Shown here piece by piece: positions 1-8,290 of a DNA stretch of 64,000 nt. Below the pieces are notes generated by a model. It did no database searches and was not told the origin of the DNA. It saw only the letters and a program-made list of their open reading frames with translations. Position 1 is the stretch's first letter. Each line of letters opens with the position of its first letter. Source of the stretch: Paenibacillus sp. USDA918EY. GTDB lineage: Bacteria > Bacillota > Bacilli > Paenibacillales > Paenibacillaceae. The translations under genes were made by a program, and so were the position numbers. The stretch is taken from the NCBI RefSeq assembly GCF_009870825.1, contig NZ_WTWY01000006.1, forward strand, positions 124,001-188,000, in the 5' to 3' direction.

Positions 1-261
1 AAAAATCAAATCGGCATGTTCAAAGCTCTCTTTTCCCCATTTGTGATGTACACCTTCAATAATCCACGTTTCACCGCTGACCGCTTTTCTTAAAAGCGCA
101 TCCCGGGTCTCCGCCGGAAATCTGCGCTGAACTTCGCCGCGCTCCCACACGAAATTGTCCGTTTCATAATGGGGAATACCAAACATTCGCGAACATTCGC
201 GCGCGATATAAGACTTGCCGCTGCCGCATGAACCGATGATCCGGATTTTAATCGGTGCCAC
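1..261 (-). CDS. P-loop kinase-like ATPase, partial (FlaR/topology-modulation type)
   Basis: The first 87 codons of a minus-strand gene that runs off the window start. Translation from a GTG at 261 gives a Walker A motif (GSCGSGKS, about residues 10-17) followed by an ETDNFVWERG segment typical of small adenylate-kinase-like proteins annotated as DNA topology modulation protein FlaR. Such proteins bind ATP; their substrate is usually unknown. The GTG start lies inside the last codons of the upstream membrane-protein gene (14-nt overlap), so the two are probably co-translated. The C-terminal half is outside the window. Confidence 0.7.
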   Translation of the reverse strand, partial: MAPIKIRIIGSCGSGKSYIARECSRMFGIPHYETDNFVWERGEVQRRFPAETRDALLRKAVSGETWIIEGVHHKWGKESFEHADLIF

Positions 262-661
262 CCCCTCCAGGCGAATAAGCCGCCGGATAACATCTTTGAA
301 GCATCAAAATGTAAATCAATGAGACCATGAGTCCCGATCCGATAAAAAACGAATTTCTGCCGTAAAGCACGATGGCGAGTACCGCGCCCATAACGAGATA
401 GATCAGCACCCTTAACCAAAACCTAACCTTATATGCCATCCGTTCTAGTAACGTGTTTAATAGCCACTCATCCAGAATGAAAGATACCGCCGTTAATGAG
501 ATCATCACTTTAAAAGCCATGTACAGTCCGAAAACGAAAAAAAGAACGGCACTAACGACATCCATCCGCAAAAGAAGATATACAAGGCATGGGGCCAAAC
601 ACAAGACGCAGGCCATAGACGCACAGCCAAATCTGCATAACGCCTTCGATAACCATGGCAT
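248..661 (-). CDS. Small membrane protein, unknown function
   Basis: A 137-residue protein with about four hydrophobic segments and a short polar tail ending PGGGGTD. The ATG at 661 is preceded by a GGGGAGGG ribosome site. I do not recognise the family. It overlaps the downstream P-loop gene and is probably in one operon with it. Confidence 0.6.
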   Translation of the reverse strand: MPWLSKALCRFGCASMACVLCLAPCLVYLLLRMDVVSAVLFFVFGLYMAFKVMISLTAVSFILDEWLLNTLLERMAYKVRFWLRVLIYLVMGAVLAIVLYGRNSFFIGSGLMVSLIYILMLQRCYPAAYSPGGGGTD

Positions 662-795
662 GAAACGCGCCCTCCCCGGCGGATCACTTTTGAAAGCATA
701 TTTAATTCCAATTTTAATCGATGTTGGTTGTTATTGTATACGATTTCAGGGAAAATAGAGATAAACTAGCAGCAGCTGAAAAAGGAGAGATCAAA

Positions 796-1098
796 TTGAG
801 CAAATACGGAGCATATGTGAAGTTTACGGCCAAACCAGGGCAGCGGGACACGCTGTCCGACATTTTGCTGGAGGCGGCCGCCGCGGCTCGTACCGTGAAG
901 GAATGCGAGGTGTATATCATCAACCTGTCGGATGCCGAACCCGATGCCGTCTGGGTCACCGAAGTGTGGAGCAGCGCCGAAGCCCATAAAGCTTCGCTCA
1001 ATGATCCCGAAACGAAAGCGTCCATCGCCCGTGCCATGCCGCTCATTGCCGGCGTCGAATCGATCCCGGTGGTGCCTGTCGGCGGAAAAGGGTTATAG
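796..1098 (+). CDS. Antibiotic biosynthesis monooxygenase (ABM) domain protein
   Basis: About 100 residues matching the small dimeric ABM ferredoxin-like fold: N-terminal YVKFTAKPGQ strand, central CEVYIINLS, then VWVTEVWSSAEAHKASL and a C-terminal helix. Members act as cofactor-free monooxygenases or heme-degrading-like enzymes; the substrate here is unknown. I prefer the TTG at 796, preceded by AAAGGAGAG, over the ATG at 721, which would add 25 residues outside the domain. It stands alone between two minus-strand genes. Confidence 0.8.
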   Translation: MSKYGAYVKFTAKPGQRDTLSDILLEAAAAARTVKECEVYIINLSDAEPDAVWVTEVWSSAEAHKASLNDPETKASIARAMPLIAGVESIPVVPVGGKGL

Positions 1099-1159
1099 AT
1101 GAACGGTAGGGGGACAACTGCCTCCTGTTCATTTTGGTGTTGCCGATCTACATGAAAAA

Positions 1160-1196
1160 GAAATAGACCGACCTTGTTGAGGTAACGGTCTATTTC
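1160..1196. terminator. Hairpin between convergent genes
   Basis: Inverted repeat GAAATAGACCG (1160-1170) / CGGTCTATTTC (1186-1196), with extra ACCT/AGGT pairing in the loop. It lies between the ABM gene and the convergent HXXEE gene, so it can serve both. Confidence 0.6.
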
Positions 1197-1236
1197 TCGA
1201 CTTGACTTATATGGCTGACTGCTTTAAATGCAGTTT

Positions 1237-1755
1237 TCATTTAACAAATTTCCTTCCAAGTTCATGACCAAGTAGCACGATAGGTACCAGCAGCAACCCA
1301 ACGGGAATACTGAGTAAAATCTCTCCCCACGTTACCAATTCCTCATGAATCATTCTATAACCCAAGTATACGGTATAAGGAAGAACAAGAATCACAGCGC
1401 TTACGACTCCCGGCGTGTACATTCTTAAATACAATGTTTGCCCTAAATGGGTGAATACATGCAGCAGAAACAGCGTATTAAAAGATAAGAATATAAAAAA
1501 CTTTTCGTGCTCTGCTGCCATAAAAGTAAATGGAATAAAAACAACAAATTCAAGCAAAACAGCAAAAGCAAATTGTCCGCTGGTGATATTAAACATTTTG
1601 TCCAACTGATTCCTTATTCTTGTTGGTACCTTCGTATAGACCCGATTTCTATTTTTCTTGATCCATGCCTCGACCCATATAATTTCTTCCAAGTCGTGGA
1701 GAAGAAAAACAACGATAAATAACCAGACCAGCGTTTGTAGTGTTACATCATGCAT
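1237..1755 (-). CDS. HXXEE domain membrane protein
   Basis: A 172-residue protein with four to five hydrophobic helices. The motif HDLEE near residue 21 within the first helix is the signature of the HXXEE family, putative integral membrane proteins with possible metal-binding His/Glu residues. Function is not established for the family. It is monocistronic and faces the hairpin at 1160-1196. Confidence 0.75.
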   Translation of the reverse strand: MHDVTLQTLVWLFIVVFLLHDLEEIIWVEAWIKKNRNRVYTKVPTRIRNQLDKMFNITSGQFAFAVLLEFVVFIPFTFMAAEHEKFFIFLSFNTLFLLHVFTHLGQTLYLRMYTPGVVSAVILVLPYTVYLGYRMIHEELVTWGEILLSIPVGLLLVPIVLLGHELGRKFVK

Positions 1756-1804
1756 TGTTATGATCCCTCCCTCACTTGCGTAAATCTATGAAAAAAAAGC
1801 CAGC

Positions 1805-2617
1805 TTAATTCTTCCTGCCGATATAAAGCAGATGCGAAGCGGAGCCAAGCAGATACGGATTTTCGGATTCCTTGATGACGATGTCCATGATTTGACGATA
1901 CGCCTCATCCCCCTGCCTGCGCCAATAATCCCACTGCTCGGGCGTCATGGCGCCTGCAATGCTGCTCGAACCGATCAGCTTCATGGTTTCAAAGCCTTGA
2001 GACTCCATAAAAGGGTTAATTTCGGCGATGTCAAAATAATAGGCTCCGGTAAAACGTCCCTCGTCCGCATGGTCAAACGTGCTGGTCCGCAAAAATTGGC
2101 GGATGCCCTCGACCGTATGGTTGGGCTTCCAATGTTCGGGGTGCATCACCGAGTTCATTAAAAATCTCGTTTGGGTCATGAAGGCCACAAATACAAGCCC
2201 GCCCGGCTTCGCGACCCGGTGCAGCTCCCGTACCGCCTTGATCCTTCCCTCTTCCGCTTGCAGATGATACAGCGGCCCCAGCATCAGCGCGGCATCAAAA
2301 TGCTCATCCGGCAGCATGCCCAAGTCCCGGGCGTCAGCCGCATAAAATCCGTCGAATCGATCCTCGATCCGATATTCTGCGGCTTTCTTTTTCGCGATGT
2401 CCACCGAACTTGGCGTCAAATCCGTCAGCGTCATCCGGTACCCGAGTTTCGCCAGCTCGATCGCATATTTTCCCGGCCCGGCCCCATTGTCCAGAATACA
2501 CCCCTGCTGCGGCAGCATGCTCTTGATGTGGTGCAAATGGATGATAAATTCGATCGGCTCGCGGTCCAGCCGGCCCCACTCGTCGAAACGGTTATAATAG
2601 TCTATCACTTTATCCAT
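1805..2617 (-). CDS. Class I SAM-dependent methyltransferase
   Basis: A 270-residue protein with motif I ILDNGAGPGKYAIELA near residues 41-56, a TLTDLTP acidic-loop segment and the post-motif FDAALMLGPLYHL, all features of a Rossmann-fold SAM methyltransferase. The small-molecule substrate cannot be told. The ATG at 2617 has a GGGAGGTAGC ribosome site. It lies 14 nt after a small ORF and is likely co-transcribed with 2632-4043. Confidence 0.85.
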   Translation of the reverse strand: MDKVIDYYNRFDEWGRLDREPIEFIIHLHHIKSMLPQQGCILDNGAGPGKYAIELAKLGYRMTLTDLTPSSVDIAKKKAAEYRIEDRFDGFYAADARDLGMLPDEHFDAALMLGPLYHLQAEEGRIKAVRELHRVAKPGGLVFVAFMTQTRFLMNSVMHPEHWKPNHTVEGIRQFLRTSTFDHADEGRFTGAYYFDIAEINPFMESQGFETMKLIGSSSIAGAMTPEQWDYWRRQGDEAYRQIMDIVIKESENPYLLGSASHLLYIGRKN

Positions 2618-2631
2618 ACGGCTACCTCCCG

Positions 2632-2814
2632 TTATAGCACGTTCACCCGCAGATGCCTCGATTCTTCAATCTTCTTCCGGATGTCCTCCAGCTTGCGCCG
2701 GTATTGCGGCCGATCCGGTTTGATCATCACGAACAGCCGGAACGCAAATAATTTCAAATATATCCACACATGCGTTTCAGCCTTCCGGTCATCGTGGAAA
2801 AATCCTTTTTTCAT
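2632..2814 (-). CDS. Small hypothetical protein
   Basis: A 60-residue basic protein with a hydrophobic patch (WIYLKLFAFRLFVMI) and a charged C-terminal helix. An AGGGGAG ribosome site precedes the ATG. It fits tightly between the cyclase and methyltransferase genes, which supports it being real. No family recognised. Confidence 0.5.
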   Translation of the reverse strand: MKKGFFHDDRKAETHVWIYLKLFAFRLFVMIKPDRPQYRRKLEDIRKKIEESRHLRVNVL

Positions 2815-2839
2815 CCCAAGCCACTCCCCTGGAAAAAAG

Positions 2840-3457
2840 TTATTTTACCCGCGCCACAACCCTTGCAATGGAAGAGTCGGCCCGGATATACAGCGGCATT
2901 GCGATAATTTCAAACGACTCGATTCCTCTCAGCGCATCCAAATTCGCCACATTTTCGATCAGCAAAATGTCATGCTCAAACAAATACTTATGTACTTCAA
3001 ACGGAAATTTGTCCGGCGACGGGGTATCCATCCCGACCAGCTTCACTTTTTTACGCACGAACAACTCGGCCAGCTCCAGGGTCAGCACCGGATAACCGGA
3101 AAAATAATCGCTTTGCCCGTATCGTTCCCCATAACCCGTATGGAGCAGCACGATGTGGTTATCCCGAATTTGCTCTTCATATGCCGCTTGGTATCCGATT
3201 TCCCGCTCGCCGCGAACGTCCAGCAAGCAGCCCTCACCGATGAATTTGTCGGGATCATATTCGCAAAGATAGATCGGCCTGTCGGTTAAATGCATCGGGC
3301 CGTCGATATGGGTTCCCGCGTGCATGTTGATGTTCAGCCGATGGTTGTTGTAATGATCCCGCTGCAGCGTTTTGTGCCGCTTTAGCTCGGTTGCCGTGTC
3401 TCCGGGGTATGCGGGCAGCCCGTCCTGGATCAGACGGGAAAGCTCGATATATTTCAT
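2840..3457 (-). CDS. Cyclase family protein (kynurenine formamidase-like)
   Basis: A 205-residue protein with the diagnostic metal-binding motif HAGTHIDGPMH and a start typical of the family (SRLIQDGLPAYPGD). Members are metal-dependent hydrolases such as arylformamidases; the exact substrate is not evident and no other tryptophan-catabolism gene is nearby. The ATG has an AAGGAG site. It follows the P-loop kinase gene by 25 nt, suggesting one operon. Confidence 0.85.
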   Translation of the reverse strand: MKYIELSRLIQDGLPAYPGDTATELKRHKTLQRDHYNNHRLNINMHAGTHIDGPMHLTDRPIYLCEYDPDKFIGEGCLLDVRGEREIGYQAAYEEQIRDNHIVLLHTGYGERYGQSDYFSGYPVLTLELAELFVRKKVKLVGMDTPSPDKFPFEVHKYLFEHDILLIENVANLDALRGIESFEIIAMPLYIRADSSIARVVARVK

Positions 3458-3482
3458 TGAGGTTGTTCTCCTTCAAGTGCCG

Positions 3483-4043
3483 TTACAATTCGAATTTTTC
3501 CTTGATCTTCCGAGCGACGGTTTCCGGGTCGAGTTTGGCATTGTTGATCCGCAAATAATGGGGGTGCGTGATTTCGCCTTCCAAAGAGTTCAATCGGTAA
3601 TTCTCCATCGTTTCCAGCAGGTCCCGCTCGGAGAATTCCGGATCGCGTTTGGTCGGTTTGTGGGCCAGTCGGTGAGGGCTTTTGTTGCGGGCAAGCCGCT
3701 CGTTTACATCCGCTTCCAGTTCGACATAATAGACCGTACCGCCCCGCTCTTCGAAAATACCGCTGATATGCTTGATGTAGTCCCAATCGCTTTGCAGATC
3801 AAACGCCCATACAAACGTAAAAATCAGCCCGGCCAAATCGCTTTTGGCCACTTCCTCAAAAATTTCCTGCCGGAACAGGCGGACCAGACGTTTCCCGGGA
3901 GCCGACCCGTAGCTGAAAAAGTTGGAGACGAGGTCGATCGTCATATGGTTATGAAACAGCTTTAAATCCGTCATTTTGACGAGCTCCTGCCCAACCGTCA
4001 TTTTCCCGACGGCCTGCGGCCCGAATATAATGACCAGCTTCAT
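3483..4043 (-). CDS. P-loop nucleotide kinase-like protein
   Basis: A 186-residue AAA/shikimate-kinase-like protein. The Walker A motif FGPQAVGKMT starts at residue 6, and a DLLETMENYRLNS lid-like region follows. I chose the ATG at 4043, which has an AGAGGTG site; an upstream extension to 4133 shows no family features. Substrate unknown. It is the first gene of the run ending with the methyltransferase. Confidence 0.75.
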   Translation of the reverse strand: MKLVIIFGPQAVGKMTVGQELVKMTDLKLFHNHMTIDLVSNFFSYGSAPGKRLVRLFRQEIFEEVAKSDLAGLIFTFVWAFDLQSDWDYIKHISGIFEERGGTVYYVELEADVNERLARNKSPHRLAHKPTKRDPEFSERDLLETMENYRLNSLEGEITHPHYLRINNAKLDPETVARKIKEKFEL

Positions 4044-4201
4044 GCGCGCGCACCTCTTTTCTTTTATAACGTGCCGATAACCGTCCAAATGCCTGATAAC
4101 TAGATGATCCACAGCGCCAGCCTGCGGAACCATCGGTCATTTAGTCTTTCTGATCGCTTTGATGCCATGCGTCCTCTTTTTTAGCGTCTAAAAAATATGT
4201 A

Positions 4202-4948
4202 TTACAACAAACTTTTGGTGCGGTACCAATAGGAATAGATTTGGCGGTAGCCCAGCTTTTCGTACAACCTGTGGGCGGGCGGATGATGCTGAAGAACCTG
4301 AAGGTAGCTTTGCGTCGCGCCGTTATCTTTTGCCCATTTCAAAATGTTCCGGATCAGCTGCTCGCCGTATCCCCGGTTCCGGTGCTGCTCGGAAGTGACA
4401 ATGTCAAACAAACCGACCATCCGGTCCTCGATGACGCCAATGCCGCAGGCAACGGGAAAGGCCCCCTCGTACAGCGTAAAACATCCGGTTTGCAGCAAGG
4501 AGCCGGAAAACATTTTTGAAGTTACGTTCAGTTGATGCTCCGACAACTTGGGATTCAGTTTCGCTAAGGTCTCCAGCCATGCGGGAGTCGGCGATGCGAA
4601 CACTTCAACGTCCGTGAGAAGCGGTTTGGCCGATGCGTCCAGATCCTCCAAAAGCATGTTGCAGGAAGGGTCGACCAGCGTATACCCTCTGGCTTCGAGC
4701 GCCTGATCCAATGAAGGAGGACCAAATGGCGTGATCTTAAACACGGTAGGCAGCCCCGGCTTGGCGTACAGATCCTCGCATTTGGCGATTTTCCGTTCCA
4801 GATGGTCTTCATCACGGCTGTAGATCGCGTTAACGGAATTGGAACGTTTGGTATACCCGTCGGCAAAACGGAGCAGCCATCCGTCATAGACCAGCGTTTG
4901 CAGCGCGGGCCAGGCATTCAAGGAATATTCTTCGATGCTTAGATGCAA
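4202..4948 (-). CDS. GNAT family N-acetyltransferase (two-domain type)
   Basis: A protein of about 248 residues. The N-terminal LNAWPALQTLVYDGWLLRF segment is typical of a family of double-GNAT enzymes. The catalytic C-terminal domain has the acetyl-CoA loop RNRGYGEQL followed by YEKLGYRQ. Likely N- or O-acetyltransferase of a small amine or peptide. The start is uncertain: a TTG at 4948 sits where the family usually begins and has a GGAAGGGG site 11 nt away; a TTG at 5014 is also open. Confidence 0.8.
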   Translation of the reverse strand: MHLSIEEYSLNAWPALQTLVYDGWLLRFADGYTKRSNSVNAIYSRDEDHLERKIAKCEDLYAKPGLPTVFKITPFGPPSLDQALEARGYTLVDPSCNMLLEDLDASAKPLLTDVEVFASPTPAWLETLAKLNPKLSEHQLNVTSKMFSGSLLQTGCFTLYEGAFPVACGIGVIEDRMVGLFDIVTSEQHRNRGYGEQLIRNILKWAKDNGATQSYLQVLQHHPPAHRLYEKLGYRQIYSYWYRTKSLL

Positions 4949-5081
4949 GATGCGACCAGCCCCTTCCAAATGTAGATTGGTAGCATCATACAACAGGTTT
5001 GCGGGCCTGCTCAAGCATTATTTTTGCTCAAAGTCCGCCGCCCAGTTCCCGTTTCGGAACAATGGTTCCAGACTCCCGTCT

Positions 5082-5562
5082 TCAAGCTCGGTTGGCGTTC
5101 AGGTGATCCGTCTTCCTTTTTAATCCCTGGATATGCTCCTGCCAAACTTCAACCGGGTCCGCTGCGTCAATTCGGCTCATCGAAAATATCGCTTCCCACA
5201 AGGCCGGTACCCGGCTTTCGCCCGCCAATTCGGGATACACCGCATCCGCCCAGGCCCGGGTTGGCACATTGACGATGCACCAGTTTGTTGCTCCGCACAT
5301 ACCCAAGATAGGTTTGCCGGGCGGCTGCCGCGGCTCTGCGGGAAGCGGCAAGCTTGGCCGGATCCACGCTGTCGTACAAATTCGGATTTTCTCCATCCAA
5401 TAAGAGGACGGCGCCGTCCGACTCGGCAAGCTGCTCCATGGAGGACGCAATCCACTTTGGATAATAATCAAAGGAAGCCTCCTCCGCTTCATCAAAGCGG
5501 AGCCGTGCCGTGACTTCGTCCTGCCATACCACTTGCACGTATTTAGCCCCTGCCTGGTAAGC
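5082..5562 (-). pseudogene. Broken fragment of M29 aminopeptidase (AmpS/PepS-like)
   Basis: An internal piece of a thermophilic-type metallo-aminopeptidase. In one frame, AYQAGAKYVQVVWQDE and FDYYPKWIASSMEQLAE end near YVRSNK. In the next frame the protein continues as WCIVNVPTRAWADAVYPEL and ALWEAIFSMSRID, stopping at 5082. Family proteins run about 400 residues; here roughly residues 50-190 remain, with no start, no metal ligands and one frameshift near 5290. A short N-terminal scrap of the same family lies at 16898-16996. Non-functional remnant. Confidence 0.8.
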
Positions 5563-5572
5563 CTAAGTACAA

Positions 5573-5917
5573 TCAAAACGATCCCAATCGAGAACATGGC
5601 AACGAATCCACAAAATAAGATCCAGCGGCAGACGTAAGGTGACCTGGAACATAGCGAATACGCACTGAAAAAATCCCGATTATTACACTAAGAGCGATCA
5701 GAACCCAATATACGAGGGCAGGGATTGCCGTAATCGTTCTTTCGTCTTGCAGAAAGTAAATAAGGAACACGAGGAGGGAGAGAAGGAAAATCCCATTAAG
5801 CGCAAGAAATAGCTGCGGGGTACGACCTTCTCTCCTCTTTTTGTTTGGGATAGAAATAAAGATGGACAACAAGATAAGAACTCCGGATGCCATAGGGAGA
5901 AACCACATCATAATCAT
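5573..5917 (-). CDS. Small membrane protein, probably frameshifted near its end
   Basis: A 114-residue reading frame with three hydrophobic helices. Its last residues (SLPCSRLGSF) are hydrophilic, but the adjacent frame there reads FVAMFSIGIVLIVL, an obvious fourth helix. Adding one G at the GG of 5608-5609 joins the two as ...YFVGFVAMFSIG. The original protein probably had four helices and ended further downstream, where sequence now runs into the M29 remnant. Unknown family. Confidence 0.55.
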   Translation of the reverse strand: MIMMWFLPMASGVLILLSIFISIPNKKRREGRTPQLFLALNGIFLLSLLVFLIYFLQDERTITAIPALVYWVLIALSVIIGIFSVRIRYVPGHLTSAAGSYFVDSLPCSRLGSF

Positions 5918-6176
5918 CCTTTCATAAATTTATTTTTACTTTCACATATTAAGAAGCAACCAATAATATCAATCATTTTTTTAAGTACAGCACAAGCGAA
6001 TTGGGGGTATTAATGAAAGAAACACCAGAAAAAAATGAAATAAGTTGCTGTTCGTTCATCTTTGAGGGCCAAGGCATCACCGTATCATCGTGTCTCTTGT
6101 AGGTTTCATAATTTTCAATTAATCTCTAAGAAAAATACTTTATTTATATAAACGCAAAAAGAGGAGTGTGTTTCTT

Positions 6177-6401
6177 ATGAAACAACCGAATGATGAAGAA
6201 AAAAGTGAAACCCAAGAAGAAATACCTTCTTTTAACTCCGTAACCGATCACTATAGAAACATTATGGGTGTGCCGACCAATAAGATCGATATGAAAAAAA
6301 TGCCTCGTATCCTTCGCTATTTTGGGTATTTTGTATTTTCAATCTTTGCAGTATGCACTCTTCTTTTTATCATACTGTATATTGTACAGTTTTTCCGATA
6401 A
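6177..6401 (+). CDS. Small single-span membrane protein
   Basis: A 74-residue protein: a polar, acidic N-terminus (residues 1-45) and one C-terminal membrane helix (FVFSIFAVCTLLFIILYIV). The ATG at 6177 has a GAGGAG ribosome site 10 nt upstream. Unknown function; likely tail-anchored with the N-terminus in the cytoplasm. The 250 nt upstream hold no other gene I can see. Confidence 0.6.
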   Translation: MKQPNDEEKSETQEEIPSFNSVTDHYRNIMGVPTNKIDMKKMPRILRYFGYFVFSIFAVCTLLFIILYIVQFFR

Positions 6402-6412
6402 GGAAAGAAAAA

Positions 6413-6442
6413 CCCTTACAGTCTTGCTTTCAACTGTAAGGG
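6413..6442. terminator. Bidirectional terminator
   Basis: A perfect 10-bp stem, CCCTTACAGT / ACTGTAAGGG, with a 10-nt loop, flanked on the left by GGAAAGAAAAA so that minus-strand transcripts end in a U tract. It separates the convergent genes at 6177 (+) and 6455 (-). Confidence 0.75.
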
Positions 6443-6454
6443 CAAGGAACCCGT

Positions 6455-7171
6455 TTATTTATCCAACACCTCTTTATTTACAATGACAGAGCCTTTTGCT
6501 TCCTCAAGGAGAGTCTTTTGGAAGTTTCCAAACGCTGCCCCATCCCCTTTTTCGAATTTCCCTTCCGCTACTAGCTTATCATACAACTTGCCCATCAGCA
6601 GGGCTTTTTCGTATTGTTCCCTCGTCGATTCACTATTCCAGAACTCATCATCGGATAAGCCGGTCATTCCGATGCGATATTTCATAATTTCGCGAACAAG
6701 TTCATTGTTTTCCCCAGTAATGGAGAAATCGTTTAGGTAAGACCGCTCCTGCTGGATCACAGCATCCACTTCTTGAGGTGTGACTTCCAGACCTAACTTT
6801 TTCGCGTAGCTGACGGTCAGCTCTTTCTTCACCATTTCACCAATCAGCGTATCGTCGGAAAACGATGCAGAATTAAGGGACTTGGAACCGTTATTCTGGA
6901 GCTTGTTAATCATCTCCATGTTGCTCTTATAAAAAATAAAATCCTGTTTGGAGATTTGGAAGTCGTCCCCCTGAACCAATGGAACATCAGCCGCCAAGCT
7001 TCGCTTGTCTTTGTATTGTTCAAGTTTTCCTTTGAGTTCATCAAAGGTCGAACTGATAATTTGGGTTTTATCCGCCGACGGAGTAAAAGCATTAGCCGCG
7101 AACGCCGAGCCAACCAGCAACAAAGACAAGCAAGCGCCGCCAATAACTACGGTTAACTTGGATAATTTCAT
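6455..7171 (-). CDS. Exported SurA_N-like chaperone protein lacking a PPIase domain
   Basis: A 238-residue protein with a signal peptide (MKLSKLTVVIGGACLSLLLVGSAFA) followed by a helical domain with VKKELTVSYAKKLGLEVTPQEVDA, a pattern typical of SurA/PrsA N-terminal chaperone regions. No parvulin domain follows. It probably binds unfolded exported proteins. It begins 28 nt after the preceding secreted-protein gene and is probably transcribed with it from the ECF-type promoter at 7775-7806. Confidence 0.65.
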   Translation of the reverse strand: MKLSKLTVVIGGACLSLLLVGSAFAANAFTPSADKTQIISSTFDELKGKLEQYKDKRSLAADVPLVQGDDFQISKQDFIFYKSNMEMINKLQNNGSKSLNSASFSDDTLIGEMVKKELTVSYAKKLGLEVTPQEVDAVIQQERSYLNDFSITGENNELVREIMKYRIGMTGLSDDEFWNSESTREQYEKALLMGKLYDKLVAEGKFEKGDGAAFGNFQKTLLEEAKGSVIVNKEVLDK

Positions 7172-7199
7172 CGTGATTTACCCACTTTCTTTTATTTTT

Positions 7200-7717
7200 T
7201 TAATGCGAGATCGTGAATGAATCTTTCACAGCTCCGCCCCCAAAGCATGCATTCGGGGCAGGATATACATATCCTTCATTGTCAACACTGACGCTATAAC
7301 TTGTAGTCAGTGATGTGCTCCAGCCGCTTCCGCTGTTCTTCCCAACGATGGTCGTTCCAGGATTCACCCGTAGGAGGAGTTTTGAGTTAAGCTGACCGAA
7401 GAACCGTTGAAATTAGTCGTATTACGAACATTCATACTGCTGTTGCAGCTACTAAGACCGTAGGAGCTGTCCGACTGAATGCTCGCATCCGACTTGGTAT
7501 AGGTGTTCAGATATTTGTTTCCCCCAATATACGTGCTGGAATAATCCAAGATCGAAGCTGTTTTCGCTGAGACACTAAACGTCACGCCGCCATCGGGACC
7601 ATACTGGAAAATAAATCCAGTGTTATCGTGAGTGTCAACAGCGGCAAATGCAGCGCTTGGCAACGCAAGCGCCAGAGACAAACAGGAAAGCATTACTAGG
7701 GACTTTGCCTTTTTCAT
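7200..7717 (-). pseudogene. Secreted protein gene interrupted by a single-base frameshift
   Basis: It encodes a signal peptide (cleavage near SAAFA) and a Ser/Thr/Asn-rich extracellular domain up to a TGA at 7364-7366. The next frame continues as NPGTTIVGKNSGSGWSTSL and ends DSFTISH at 7200. One extra G in the run at 7367-7369 would rejoin them as ...NSSYGVNPGTT. The full protein would be about 172 residues. Family unknown. The broken stop overlaps a GTG (GTGA), so translational coupling is a weaker alternative. Controlled by the ECF-like promoter at 7775-7806. Confidence 0.65.
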
Positions 7718-7774
7718 GGTACATATCCTCCAATTAAGTAATTTTACCGCCTGTGTGAATCTCGCTGTTCATTA

Positions 7775-7806
7775 TATATAACGCTGAAATCTGGCATAAT
7801 CTAACG
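7775..7806 (-). promoter_or_regulatory. ECF-type promoter motif (copy 1)
   Basis: On the minus strand: CGTTAG, 17 nt, CGTTATATA. It lies about 60 nt upstream of the secreted-protein start at 7717. Same motif and exact spacing as five other copies in this region. Confidence 0.75.
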
Positions 7807-7848
7807 AAATATTTCAAAATTTATTTAAAAAAGAAACCGGCGTTATGT

Positions 7849-8114
7849 TCACCGATCTCTTGAAATTTTTTTTCTATTCATCGAAAAAATAATGAAACCT
7901 AGACCAATAACGACTAAAGCAACTCCTGACCATAAAGTGATCGTTGTAATCCGCCAAAAATAAGACGGAATATAGGTTAGTACAAAATCCAGACTTCTGG
8001 CCTCGGCTCTTTCTTGCACAGCATTGTATAGGAGTATTTTTTCAAACCCACTAATGACTAAAAAAACAAGCCGCTACCTAATAACACTAATCCGCTTGAA
8101 AAAATTGAAATCAC
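7849..8114 (-). pseudogene. Broken two-helix membrane protein gene
   Basis: Not visible as one ORF. One frame reads VISIFSSGLVLLGSGLFF and stops at a TAG. The next frame continues LVISGFEKILLYNAVQERAE, then VLTYIPSYFWRI and a helix WSGVALVVIGLGFIIFSM, ending KISRDR at 7849. One extra T in the T7 run (A run at 8060-8066 on the plus strand) restores a single protein of about 90 residues. The start is unclear (GTG at 8114 has no well-spaced ribosome site). It sits just downstream of ECF-type promoter copy 2. Confidence 0.55.
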
Positions 8115-8135
8115 CGTCCTTCTTGGATGTATGTC

Positions 8136-8167
8136 TATATAACGATCTCAACCTCCACAATCTAACG
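8136..8167 (-). promoter_or_regulatory. ECF-type promoter motif (copy 2)
   Basis: CGTTAG-N17-CGTTATATA on the minus strand, directing transcription into the broken membrane-protein gene at 7849-8114 and away from the sigma factor gene. Confidence 0.7.
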
Positions 8168-8290
8168 ACAAACACAAAAACTTTTCGCAGCCCATACGAT
8201 TCCTCCCATTTCTAGTTATGCGGTATACTAATAATAAACAAAACGCCGCAAAAGTTCTGTTTCACATATAACAATCATCGGGGGAGTCTT

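Noticed and set aside
4050..4100. CGTTATAAAA near 4066 as another regulon promoter
   Set aside because: No CGTTAG at the required 17-nt spacing.
5016..5089. Minus-strand run ELEDGSLEPLFRNGNWAADF between the M29 remnant and the GNAT gene
   Set aside because: No start codon and no recognised family; possibly another scrap.
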